This document shows positions 14,901-27,611 of a stretch of DNA of 64,000 nt, piece after piece. Origin of the DNA: Brachycybe producta (taxonomy: Eukaryota > Arthropoda > Diplopoda > Playtdesmida > Andrognathidae); NCBI GenBank assembly GCA_036925085.1, contig JAUPFP010000052.1:248001-312000 (forward strand), written 5' to 3'. Under the pieces are notes generated by a model, which worked only from the letters and a program-made list of their open reading frames with translations, made no database searches and was not told the DNA's origin. The stretch's first letter is position 1, and each line of letters begins with the position of its first letter. The position numbers and the translations under genes are program-made.

Positions 14901-17900
14901 GAGGGAGAGAGAGAGTATGATTTATTACACAGTTTGTGCCATTCTAGTTTCTAAGAAACTTGCACATTTTTTTAAAGAATTGCTTTAAAAAACGTTCAAA
15001 TTTGGGCCTTTTAATAAAAAAAAAAACTGCTGTAAAAAGTTCATTTTGAACGATATATAATCTTGAAAATGTTTCCACGACATTCGTCTACTATTCTAGT
15101 TTTTAAAGAGGTTACAAATTATTTAAATAGTTGCGCCTTTAACCAAAATGACATTTAAAATAAATTCGTTTTGAATTTGGGTTAAAATAGCAAATAAAAA
15201 GTTCATTTTGAACGATATAATCTTGAAAAATGCTTCCAGGAGATTCGTCTGGGGTATTCTAGTTTTTAATAAACTCTGGAAAAAACCTTTCAAAAATTTT
15301 GTTATAAAAATTTGTGAAATTTCAAAGTTGGCTCTTTCCAAACGATGCAAAAAGTTCATTTTGAACGATAACACGGTCCAGAAAAATATTTCTAGTTTAC
15401 TCGTCTACAATTCTAGTTTCTAAGAAGCTCGTAAATTTCTTTTTCTAAATTTTTTATAAATTTTACTTCAAAACTGCTATATAAAGTTTATTTTAAACGA
15501 TATCGTCATGAAAACACTTCTATGACATTCGTTTACTATTCTAGTTTCTAAGCATCTTTGATTGCATTCATAAAATTGCTTCTAACTCCCCCCCCCCCTC
15601 CCTTTCCATTAAGCTAAAAATATACATCTGGGGATTTTTTTCTTACTTAGAAACCAGACAACGTTTTTTTTAAATAGTGTGACCAGACAACACAAAAATA
15701 GGGAGAAAAAAAATGGTGCGTAATTGGTTATAATAGGGAGGGAGGGAGAGAAGTGTTTTAAAGGGCGTGGGTGTAGAAAAAAAAAAGTCTGAGTGGAAAT
15801 AAGGGGGAGTGGGAAGGGAGGAAGGAAGGGCGGATATAAAAAGGGGGTGGCAGACGTCTGATCCGTGAAGCTCCCACCCTCCCCCTCTGTAATCTCTCCG
15901 CCATTCCACCCTCATCCCTCCCTCCCCCCTTTTGTTTATTCAAATAAACAGACAAAACACACAACAGACAGACACAGACGAGGTCAGTGGGTTAAAAATC
16001 CCTATATCTGCACACACCGGGTCATATTTCTCAACCGCAAAACAACATTAAACAAAAAATGAACGAAAACAGACGTCCATTAGCACATTCTGTTAGTCAT
16101 CGATTTAGTCAGCGGTAAACAACAGCTCATTTATTATCTCTAGACGGAGACATTAAAGGCGGTTTTTTAATTCTCGAACTTTGATTATTTCGTCTAACAG
16201 AAGCAAAATTAAAAGAAAACCTTTGATAGTTTTAGAAACTAGAAGAGTAGCTCAACCTTTTAATATTTGATATCTTTCAAAATAAGCTTTTTATGTCAGT
16301 CTGAAATTGATCCAACATTGACAAGCTGATATTTTTTAATTTTTATCAATAAAAAGTTTATTTTGAAAGATATCAAATATTAAAAGATTGAGCTACTCTT
16401 CTAGTTTCTAAAATACTTTCTAGTTTTCCTTATTTTTTCTCTCCTGAAAGACAGAATAATCAGCTGTTCATAAACCATCTTAATGCCGGCTATGAGCCGC
16501 CATTTTCAGACCGTCGCGAAAATATCGAATCCTATAATAAAAAATATACAGTACTGAAAAAACGGTCAGAAAATGTCCGCCATGCCATCCCTCGTATAGA
16601 TCCAAAACGCGTAAGTCCACTGTGTGACGTCATTTTCATAGTCTATGGAAATGACGTCACACTAACCGAATAACAAAACGTTTCAGACGAAAAGACTTAA
16701 AAACAAATATGGTCACGTGATCGTTTTTCAAGCAAAAAAAAAAAAAAAAATCAACAAAATTTGATCGATTTTTCTTCCTCATGGTTTATTTTTTTATTTA
16801 AAAAAAGTCCTTCCAATTATTTTAGTAAAACAAAAAAACAGGTGAAACCGGAAGTGACCCAGTTTTATCCCGTCTAGTGCATTTCCTGTCAGAAAATATA
16901 TTTATTTACAACAAAAATACATTAAAACGAACGCGAATAATGTGTTTGCATTTTTTTTTAAAAGAAATCTCTGTGAATAAAGACTAAAAAATTTCAACAC
17001 ACCCTCTCTCTATACGTTGAAAATGTTCCCGCTAGAGGGAGTTCAAAGGTTGGCGGCCACCCCTTTAAACAATCCCATCCTTCACGTGAGACATCAAAAA
17101 AAAAACCGAGTCGACTCTCGCGACATGAGCGCCCCCTTTCGTTCCCCTCCCCACCCTCGTTTTTTTTATCTTTCTCTCCATTGAAGGAGTGCCACAACAG
17201 ACACCCGTGTTAGAGATTAGGTTCAAGGCTAAGAAATGAAAAGAAAAAAACACCCTCCCCCACCCCACTATTTTGTTACATAAAAAGAACTCTCTAATGA
17301 GCAGACAGACGACTGTCTGATAGTTTTTTTTCTTCCTTCTCTTTCTCAGGTCTGAATAAAAAACCCCCGCACCTTGTTCTTTTCTAGTCTACAAATAGCA
17401 GACATAAAAAACAGGGAGGAGGAGGAGGCTAAGAGCTTTTTTTTAAATCCATAATATGCAAGACTATATATAAAAAACATTCTTTTATGTTGTTGATATA
17501 AAAAATGGGGGAATCTAGACATTCTGCAAAATTGACTAGTCAATCTGCAGATTCTTTTTTCTGATTTTCATGCAAAATTGACTAGTCAATCTGCAGATTC
17601 TTTTTTCTGATTTTCATGCAAAATTGACTAGTCAATCTGCAGATTCTTTTTTCTGATTTTCATGCAAAATATCAAAAGCAAAATGTTTCTCAATCTGTGG
17701 CCCAAGAGCTGAATTTTAGATCATTTTCTAATCAAAAACACTGGTTAGAGGCTAGAAAATTCTAGTTGACAACTGTTATCAACCAGCCTTTTAATTCTAA
17801 CCAACCCTTTTTAATTAAAAAAGCCTAATTACAGTTCTAATGATAATGAACGACAAATTGGCACTTGGGGGCCACAAATTGAGAAACGTTTTGCTTTTGA

Positions 17901-20900
17901 TATTTGCGTAAAAATCCGAGCCCTAATTTTTACTAAAAACTACAATTATAGCACAAGAATTGGGGCTTTCAACGATTATCTTTCAAAATAAACTTTTTCT
18001 AGAAGAATGATTTGAAATTCAAAGTTTATTAGAAACTAGAATAGTAAAGGAATTTTATAAAAATATCTTTTGAGTTTGAAACTTAAAAGCAGATGATATT
18101 TAGTTTAATATAAAAAAAAGTTCATTTTAAAAGATGACGTCACTCAGTTACCCTTCTAGTTTTTAAAACACCATCTATAGTTCCTCTTCTGAAAGACAGA
18201 AATAAACCAAGAGTTCAGAGAAAGGCGAAATTTAACACATTGAAACCGACCTTAAGACGAAGCTAAACTTAAAAACACCATTCACAGTTGGAAGTTTTTA
18301 AGTTTAGCTTGAGGTAAAGCTAAGCTTAAGCTTTTGAATACTTTGGGGCTTTTTTAGCTAACGACAAACCGTAGTTTAAAGTTTAAGGTCAATTTTCCTA
18401 AGCCATTATATTTTGTAAAATATAAAATCTCATCCCACAATTGTAGTTAAGCCTCTAATCACACTTGCAACTTTTGATGAAACTTTGATGCAATAAAACT
18501 TGCAATGTGACATTGCAACTTTGTTTATAATGTGATTATGACATGGCGACTTGATAAAACTTTCCTTTCAACTAAGTGTGAGCCTCACACTCTCATTGAG
18601 TTGCACGTATTCCACTTCTGAAGAGACTTTTTATGAAACTTCCTTACAAACAACCAATCAGGCTGTAAATGACATCAAAACTTTGAAATGAACTTCCGGT
18701 TTCATGAACTTCCTGTTATAAGCCCCTATCACACCAGCAACTTTTGATGAAACTTTGATGCAATAAAATTTGTTGCAACTTCTTTGTTTAGTGTTGATAT
18801 GAAATGCAACTTTTGATAAAACTTTCTTTTCAACCAAGTCTCATTGAACTGCACATGTTCAACTTCTGAAGAGACTTTTTATGAAACTTTCTGACAAACA
18901 ACCAATCAGGCTGTATGCCAGAAAATGACATCAAAACTTTGAATTTCCGGTTTCACGGACTTCCGGTTTAGTGGACAAACAAAATTAAGTTTTGAAAACT
19001 TGATGTGATTACATAGTTCTAAGTCACATTGCAAGTTGAATTGCATCAATAAGGGATATCACACTATAGCAACTTTTGATGCAATTCAACTTGCAACTTG
19101 CGATGTGACTTACCAACTTAGAACTTTCTAATAAACTTCTATCTAATCACATTTTAACTAAAACATTTTGAAAAGATTTTTTTCAAAAAAAAAAAAAAGA
19201 AAAATCTAATAGAAAAATAACAAAAGTTGTTTTCTTGTTGAAGTGCCAAGAAACTAGAAAGGACATAATTATTATTATTTTTAAAAAAAAAAGACGTGTT
19301 TTCGTTTCTATTTCTGTTGCTATTTCTCCTCCTGAAACGTCTTTTTTTCATTTTTCATTCTTCTTAATTCAGGAAAAGTCAAAGCCAAGGACAAATTTAC
19401 ATTTTATTTTTCATCTCTCTTTCTCTCTCTCATTATATCCCTTAATTTCTCCCTCATTCTCTCTCTCCCTCATTCTCTCTCTCTCTCTCTCTCTCCCTCA
19501 TTCTCTCTCTCTCTCTCTCTCCCTCATGCTCTCTCTCTCTCTCTCCCTCATGCTCTCTCTCTCTCTCTCCCTCATGCTCTCTCTCTCTCTCTCCCTCATG
19601 CTCTCTCTCTCTCTCTCTCCCTCATGCTCTCTCTCTCTCTCCCTCATGCTCTCTCTCTCTCTCTCTCTCCCTCATGCTCTCTCTCTCTCATTATATCCCT
19701 TAATTTCTCTCTTAGTCTTTCACTCATTCACTTACCATTTAACTGAGTGACTTATGATGAAGACGGAGAGAGCGAAACAGCGAAATTGCCTAAATTTCAA
19801 AACTCCGCCCACAAAAAATCATCAATTCTTAAGCCTCGTGTCATGAAAGTTGGCGATAGTTCACTCTCTCACGATAACAACTGTCTATAAATCACAGGTA
19901 GTTAGAAATAGGTGAAAACTTCAGTTGGCTCCACCCTTTTTATGACGACCGGCCACTTCTAATTGGTTGGTTATGTAGTGGCTGACGTCAGATGCTCCGC
20001 CCTTTTCAACGTCGAATCACACAAACAACAAACCAATTAGAAGTTGCCAGTCGTTATAAAAAGGACGGAGCCAACTTCTGTTCGTCCCGATTTCTAAATG
20101 CCTGTATATCGTGAAAACGAGGCTTTTGAAAATTTTCACCGACAGCCAAATAAAAGGTACGGAGTCCTGTTGAGGACATTTTGAAAGTTTTTCTTTTTTT
20201 CTACAATCCGTATTTAAGATACAGATTACAAATCCGTATAATAAATTAATAACGGATTTGTAATCTATATGTTACCGGCAATGTACGAAATGCAGGCATT
20301 GTATACAATGCCTAGGAAATCTATAGAATGCTGTAAATGTCGCGTCACCCTTTTCCTAGACATTCTCTATGCAATGCCAAAACGAAAACCAGCAAAGTAT
20401 GAAATACTTCCGCCAATGACTTTTTTATTATCGCCTAACCATGACTTTCCATACTTTGCCTAAATATTACTTGTCGTTCTATATAATGCCTAGGTATTTT
20501 ATACACAATGCCTATGGAAAGTATTTTTGTATGTTAAAATACCACCGACATTTTATACTTTGCCTAAAAACGTCACGCATTCTGTAGATTTCCTAGGCAT
20601 TATATACAACGCCGGCAACATACATAAGGATTGTAAAAAAAAATGTCCTCAGCAGGGCTCCGTATATGAAATAAAATTAAAAACCTTATTAATTACCAGA
20701 AAAAAAATGAATTTTTACATCAAAAAACCTGGTTAGAGGCTAGTAATCAGATCCTGCAAATAAAAACTAGTATTCTTGCTTCAAATTTGAATACCATTCA
20801 TACCTCGCTATACGGCCGCTCTTTATACACCTTTTTTTAAAGCTATAACGGCCTTTTCTAATTTATTATAACTCAAGTTTCGATTTACGGCCACCAAAAT

Positions 20901-23900
20901 GTCTCGATATACGGCCAATAAAACCCGAAAACTAGGGGCCCCCCCCCACACGATTATGTACATTCAATTTACTATATTGTCTGCTTATGATGAAATATAC
21001 AAATAATTCGTTATACGGCAATTTCGCCTTACAGTCAACTTTAATATATTCGGGCCGTAAAGCGAGGTATTAGTGTAATTGCTCTTCAAAGTAAAGGCCT
21101 GTGGCAGAGGAACTATAACTCAATAAAATAAGAAATAAAATCGAAATCTTTTATAAAAAATATTTTCCACAAGATGGCGCTGCGCACAAGAGACTTAAAC
21201 TGTGTTCATTTCGATTTTTTTTTTTTCAAAATGGAATAAAAACTATTCAATAAAATAGTTTATTTTAAACAATAAAATCTTCAGAGGTTTGTTTTAAAGG
21301 GTGAATTTTTCACAATAATAAATAATATAAAACCAAAAGGAAACAAATGAGACACCGGATGTGCGTCCAAAATAATTTAGGTCAAACAATTCCGGAAGTT
21401 CATTTCTTCGGATTTTTCTTTCTCTTTTTTTGTGTTTCATAAATTTTATGACGAAATTTTTACTAAATTTCTTTTATTGCTGAATTTCAAAGCGTGTTAC
21501 AAACTAGAAACGTAACTGAATCCCACTTCATACTATTTGTCAGGCTGTTATCTTTCAAAATAAACTTTTCTTAGAGCCAAAATTTAAACAGTATTGTCTG
21601 TTTAACATTTGGTAATTTCTAGTTTTTTGTCAACAACCGAAAAATACCTTTAAATGACTGAGCAACCCTTCTAGTTTTTAAAACATTAATTTTGCTCCTG
21701 AAAAACAACAAACTAACCAGAATTCAAAGAGCGGTTTTACGCTTAAAATATTAAGCCTTCTTTTAGATATTAGGATTAGCCTCAAAGAGACCCAGAGCTC
21801 TAGCTTTTATAGCCTCTAACTAGTCTCTCTGGTCGGAAACCAAAGCATTCATTTCGAATTTACACATTTTGAATAATAATAACGCCGACTAGAGAGCCCT
21901 TTTATGGAAATCCATAAAGGGCTCTTAATAACTCCGACCAACAAGCAGCGCCACCTACAACTGATTGGCGCGTGGCCTCGCCGTATGACCTTGAACCCCC
22001 TCTTTCTTGAAAGCCAAACACACACGAAACACGTGGAGTCACTCGTGGTGGAAGAAGAAGAAGACAAAAATAATCAGAAAAAAACCTCCTGAAATTCGAG
22101 GTCATTTAGAGGTCAAGTCTTAAATCCTTGCTGGTTTTTTTTTTCTACGAGGAGATTTTTTCCAGGAAGAGAAGATTCGGAAAATAAAAAAAGACTAGAA
22201 TAAATTATAATTTCTTAAAAGGTGGGCGGAGAGAGAACCACAAAAAACCAACAATAACAAAAAAAAAATAGGTCAAAACTACAAAATATAAACACAAAAT
22301 AACCGTTTTCTCTCTCATTTACGAGGAAAATAACGAAAAATTAATTAATAGATCAAATTGGAAACAAGTGAAAATTAACTGAAAAAAATAAGAGAAAAAT
22401 TAGCTAAATTAACCACAAAGCTACTTAAATTAACAAAAAACATCAGCTAAATTATAATGAAAAAATGACTTAAATTTACCCAAAATATTGAGAAAAAAAT
22501 GAATCATTTTCAAGAAAACCCCAGTTAAATTAATGAAAAAATGAGCTAAATTAATCGGAAAATTGATAAAATATAAAAAATGAGCTAAATTAACAAACAA
22601 AATAATGAAAGCTACTTAAAATTAACGGAAAAATAACAAAATAATAAATGATCTAAATTTACCAAAAAGTATTCAGAAAAAAGAGCTAAATTCACGAAAA
22701 TTCGACTAAATACCAAAAAAAAAAAATTAACTAAATAAATGAAAAATCTGAAAAAAAAGAGCCAAATTAACAAAAAATATCCCCAGAATTAATTAAAAAA
22801 TAAGCCAAACTAACAGAAAAATAACAAATATATGAGTTAAAAATACCAAAATACTAAGAAAAATGAGCTAAATTTACCAAAATATTGAAATAAAATGACC
22901 TAAATAACTGGAAAATCTGATAAAAATATAAAAAAAAATTAGCTAAATTGATGAAAATCAGACAAAATATGGAATTTATATAAAAATTAGCATAAAAAAT
23001 CATAAACTAAAATAAGAGAAAAATTTCCACGTTTTTAAACTCGCAGATACGAAGCTATGACGTCACACCTTCAGAGATCAGTAGTTACCACATGATTGCA
23101 ACCGCTTGATTCATCAGCGAGCATTGGGAGTTTAAAAACGTACTTTGTTTACGGTTTTTGCTTCTTAACTAAAAAAAAGGGGCGTTGCCCTACCAACTCG
23201 TCTTCACACCCACAACCCCCTGCTGCGCATACTTAAAACAATCATCAACCAATCACATCCCTCCATTCTCATTGCCTTTCTCTCTCTCTCTCATTTTTTT
23301 TATTACTCGGCTCTTTTAACAATAACATTAATTTGCATATTCAAATTTACGATATATCGATCAAAAACACGTGACCGATTTACAGCACGCGCTCTCAAAA
23401 ACCCATCATCATCTCGTCGCGTCATTGGCTACTTCTCGTCAGATAAACCACACTTGCACGTGCAAGACAAGACCAAAAAAAAAAACAAAGCAGCCAATGA
23501 TCGATGAGCATTTTTTTTTTAAACAAATAATTTACAACCAATCATAATCTTTTGCTTCATTCCTGCGCATAATTTACTTTATTACGACAGATATTCACAC
23601 AACGATTGGCTGGTTTATTCAGTCGTTTGCACGCGCACATCTGTGGCACTCCTATACTCTCGTGCAAGCACGTGCAAGCAGGACGACGAAATAGCAGCTA
23701 ATTCAGAAATAAAAGAATTTTTTTCTAATGAAAATTCATTACGAACCACCAATGAGACAAATTCACGAGGATTTGTAAATCCCCAGATCCTTATGATGTT
23801 ATTTGCAATAATAATAGAAGAAAATGAAAAATTTCCATTTGAACTTATGATAGTCCTTTAAAAGCATCGTTCACACTTATTCCTCCTCCTCCTCCTCGTC

Positions 23901-26900
23901 TTCGTATTGCAAGCGCGTCACATTAAAAAAAAAGTTGAAAATGCACTATAATAAAGCACACGAAAAACAATCATATTTATGTTTTCAGAAGGGCCAGGGG
24001 GCCCTATGCGCCCCTCTTTTAATACAAACAACGCACAGACACCATAACTGCAGACAAGTCTACGAAGAGCACAACACCAGACGTTATTAAACGAATCATA
24101 AGTGAGATACACCCTGAGATGAAGAAAATAAAAAACGACCAGATTCAATCAAAACTCGCACTCTGAAATTCACTCGGAGTAATCCAATCTCACTCCCTAT
24201 ACACCATCTAACCTAGAAATCCAAATTACTATATTTCTACTCTATACGCTCTGAGCACTCCGAGCCTTAACAGCTTTAGATCTAAAAGATCGCAAACTTC
24301 AAACTCTAACTACGTTCTAGAACGCGGTAAGAGACTTCCAGACGTTTCTAATCGATAATAATCACATCTACACTCTTGTTGAAATCCATTTATATAGCTA
24401 TCTATATATAGTTTTTGCATCGCATTTTTATTTTTGTAAAAAAAAAAGCCTGCATTCATTTTTATTTAATATAAATAAAAATATATTTTGTAATTTTTTT
24501 TAGTATTTATTTTTTTTCGTATAGTTGTTAGCATTTTATTTTTTTGCAATAATCTGATTGGCGAAAGGAGGAGGCGGATTTTCAGGCCTTAATTTAATCA
24601 GTTTTTTTTTTCTGCCTGTCTGTCTCCTTGTTTACTTGTGTGCGTGGCCTACGTTTTTGAATCCAAACAAGTGTCTAGCCAATACGGTGGATGCTTTTTA
24701 TAGATAGGGAAAAGGGGGGGAGGCGAGAGGGGTTTCATTTTCATTATATTTGTCTATTAGTCTAGCCTGGTTTTTATATAATATCAAACATTTTTTAAAA
24801 AAAAAAATTCGTATGTGGTTTTTTTTGTCCACGTGTCGCGTGTCGCTCTTCTTTTTTTTAATATCTTGTCTGATCTGTATAATCAACCAATCATGATTAC
24901 AGAGATGTAGGTAGGCCTATAAGTCGTTGTGACGTCACTGTCGTGTCTTTTGACAAATTAACCACGCCCACTCAAACACATCAGCGTTTTTTTTCGATGA
25001 GGTCATAAGGTCAACGACCAATAAGAGTATAGACACTCGCGCTGCTGCTGCTGTTGATCTCGCCGCGGATGATGACGTCATATCATTGCAGTCGTCACAT
25101 TAGTACCAAATAATAAATCGGGGGGTTTTTTTGATTTGATTTGAAGAATTCCCTAATTTTATTTAAATTTTTCCTCTACATTTTTATTACCAGATATTTT
25201 TATCTGACATCGTTTTTTTTTATTCCGGATTTTACCGGGAAAATTTCTATTTTAATTCGTTTTCAGAAACTAGAAATTGATGATTTTCCTATTAAAAACC
25301 TGTAACATTAGGCTACCCTTCTACTTTCTAAAACACTTGGTAGTTTCTCTCTTGATTTTTTGTTCCTGAAAAACAGAATAATCAAAGAGTTCGAAGAAAT
25401 CGAAAATGTTTTAGAAACTAGAAAGGTAACTTAATCACATTCGTATTTTTTTTTAAAAAAATAAAACTTTTTGGAGCAGTATTAAAAATGACTGAATTTT
25501 AAGATAGAAAAGTGATTCTTTTACTCTTCTAGTTTCTAAAATTTCAATTTCTTTTTAATTTTTTTTTATTATAAAAAGATGATTTTCTTAAAGAGTCTTT
25601 CAGAAAAGCAAAATTAAAAGAAACTAGAAAGTGCTTTAGAAACTAGAATGGTAGCTTAATCATTTAAGGAGGGTATTTTCATAGCTTGATATCTTTCAAA
25701 ATAAGCTTTTTATGAACAATTTACATAACAAGCTTATTTTAAAAGACATCAACATGAAAATCAAGTCTTTAAGTGATTCAGCTACCCTTCTAGTTTTTAA
25801 AACGCATTTAAGTTTCTCATAATTTTTCCACCTGAAAATCAGACTAAATCAAGAACCCCCCCTCTCTCCTCGTTTACACCTTAAATGCCTGCGGTTTTTG
25901 ATGAACAACAGCTGATTTCATTTCATTTTTTGTAATATTTATCATAAATTTTTTAAGTGAAAATTTCGCACATTTAAAATTTGAAGAAAAATATCACCAC
26001 TTACCACAACCAATTTCCATTCCATTTAAAAACAAAACTCAATTATTTTAAATTAAATTATCACAGTTAAACACATTTTGTTTTCTTTGATTTTTATCCA
26101 TTTTTTTTTCTTGATAATATTTAATATCCACCCGCGAAAAACACACAATTTCGCGGCAAAAATAAAAATCCCTATGTGTAAATAAAAAAATCCCCGCGCG
26201 ACGACAACACCGGGTGCGAGCGCGTGCGTTTCCTTATTTTTTTTTCTCTCACCACCAAAGCGAACGAGAGTGAGAAGAGACAAGAGAGCCACACGGGTCT
26301 CGCGCGTTTGAAAAATATGCAATTCCACCAGAGCCTAGATAGAGCTCCTCCTCCTTATTCCCCGTCACGCCGTCGATTTGTCCCTATTAACGAACAACAC
26401 CCGTTGGCAAAGTGCCAACAAAGACTAGACTGATAGACACAAATATGAATGTCTTTCTCTTCATATCCTTCTCTCTCTCTCTCTTTTGCTTATTTGCAGA
26501 CAGTAGACAAACTCCTCCCACTAACCCCCCCTCTCTATCTATCTCGCTCTGTCTGCGTGACGTCATACTAGTGATTAGCGTATGTATTTACAGGGTGATT
26601 GCAAAGCATGATGTCATCTTTATAAATTAATGAGACATTTGATAAACAATTTAATGAATAAAGACAAGCAAAACAATGGTTTTTGATGTTTATGAGTTTA
26701 AAAATTCGTCTTTTGAAATCAAAATAATTATTTAATTAATATTATGAGTATTTTAAATTAAAATTAAAATGCTCATTAATATATAAAATGCTTTATTAAT
26801 ATAATTCGTTAAAATGCTCATATTTCTTAAGATTTTAAAGCATTTTTAAAAGACAAATTTTTTACGGGAAAATTTCTACAAAAAAATGTCAAAATTTGGA

Positions 26901-27580
26901 TTTTGTTTAAATCTAAATTTTATGTTTTTTTTTAAAAAAATTAGTATTAAAATTTCCCATTTTTATTTTTTCATAATTTATCAAAATTATAAAAAAATGT
27001 CGAAATTATTCTCTCTTTAAAAAAATCAAGTATATCATTAATTTAATATGAATTAATTTTTATTAGATTTTTAATATTTAAAGCTAAAAAAATGTATCAA
27101 AATCAAATAATATGCAAATTAAGAAAATTTGTGAATCAAAACCATATTTTTTAATTACCTCTTCTAACTCATCGATGAATCACCAGCTGAATTCACCGAT
27201 AACTTTTAGAGAAACCGTAAAAAAAAAAAGCAAGCATGCATGCATGCAATGCATATATAACCCGATTTTCTCCCCACATATGCAAATGAGGACGATCATG
27301 AGTTTTCTAACAAATAAAAAGGGCGGATGATAAAATGGCTAGACAAGAGGGAGGAGAGGGACCGACAGGGAGATAGGTGGGGTAAGGGACGTTCGACTTA
27401 AGGGGAGGGGAGAGAAATTAAGGGGAAGAAGAGGAGGAGGAGGTCGAGACAAGGAGGATATGAAACGCTTCACACCGAGGCCAAAAATACGTCATTTTTT
27501 GCAGAAATACAATAAGGAAGTTAAAAAAGACAGACAGACATATATATATTTATATATATGTAGAAGGGGGGGGGGGGGGG

Positions 27581-27611
<31 letters not shown>

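Noticed and set aside
19235-19750. 171-codon frame of Ser-Leu repeats
   Set aside because: It is a translation of the CT minisatellite with no start context or splice support.
24160-24420. Possible RNA gene in a non-repetitive stretch
   Set aside because: No cloverleaf, A/B box pair or terminator run could be assembled.
26053-26328. Possible alternative first exon of the receptor gene (GTGAGA donor, phase 1)
   Set aside because: The frame has no ATG between its upstream stop and the donor, so it cannot begin a protein; at most it is a non-coding 5' exon.
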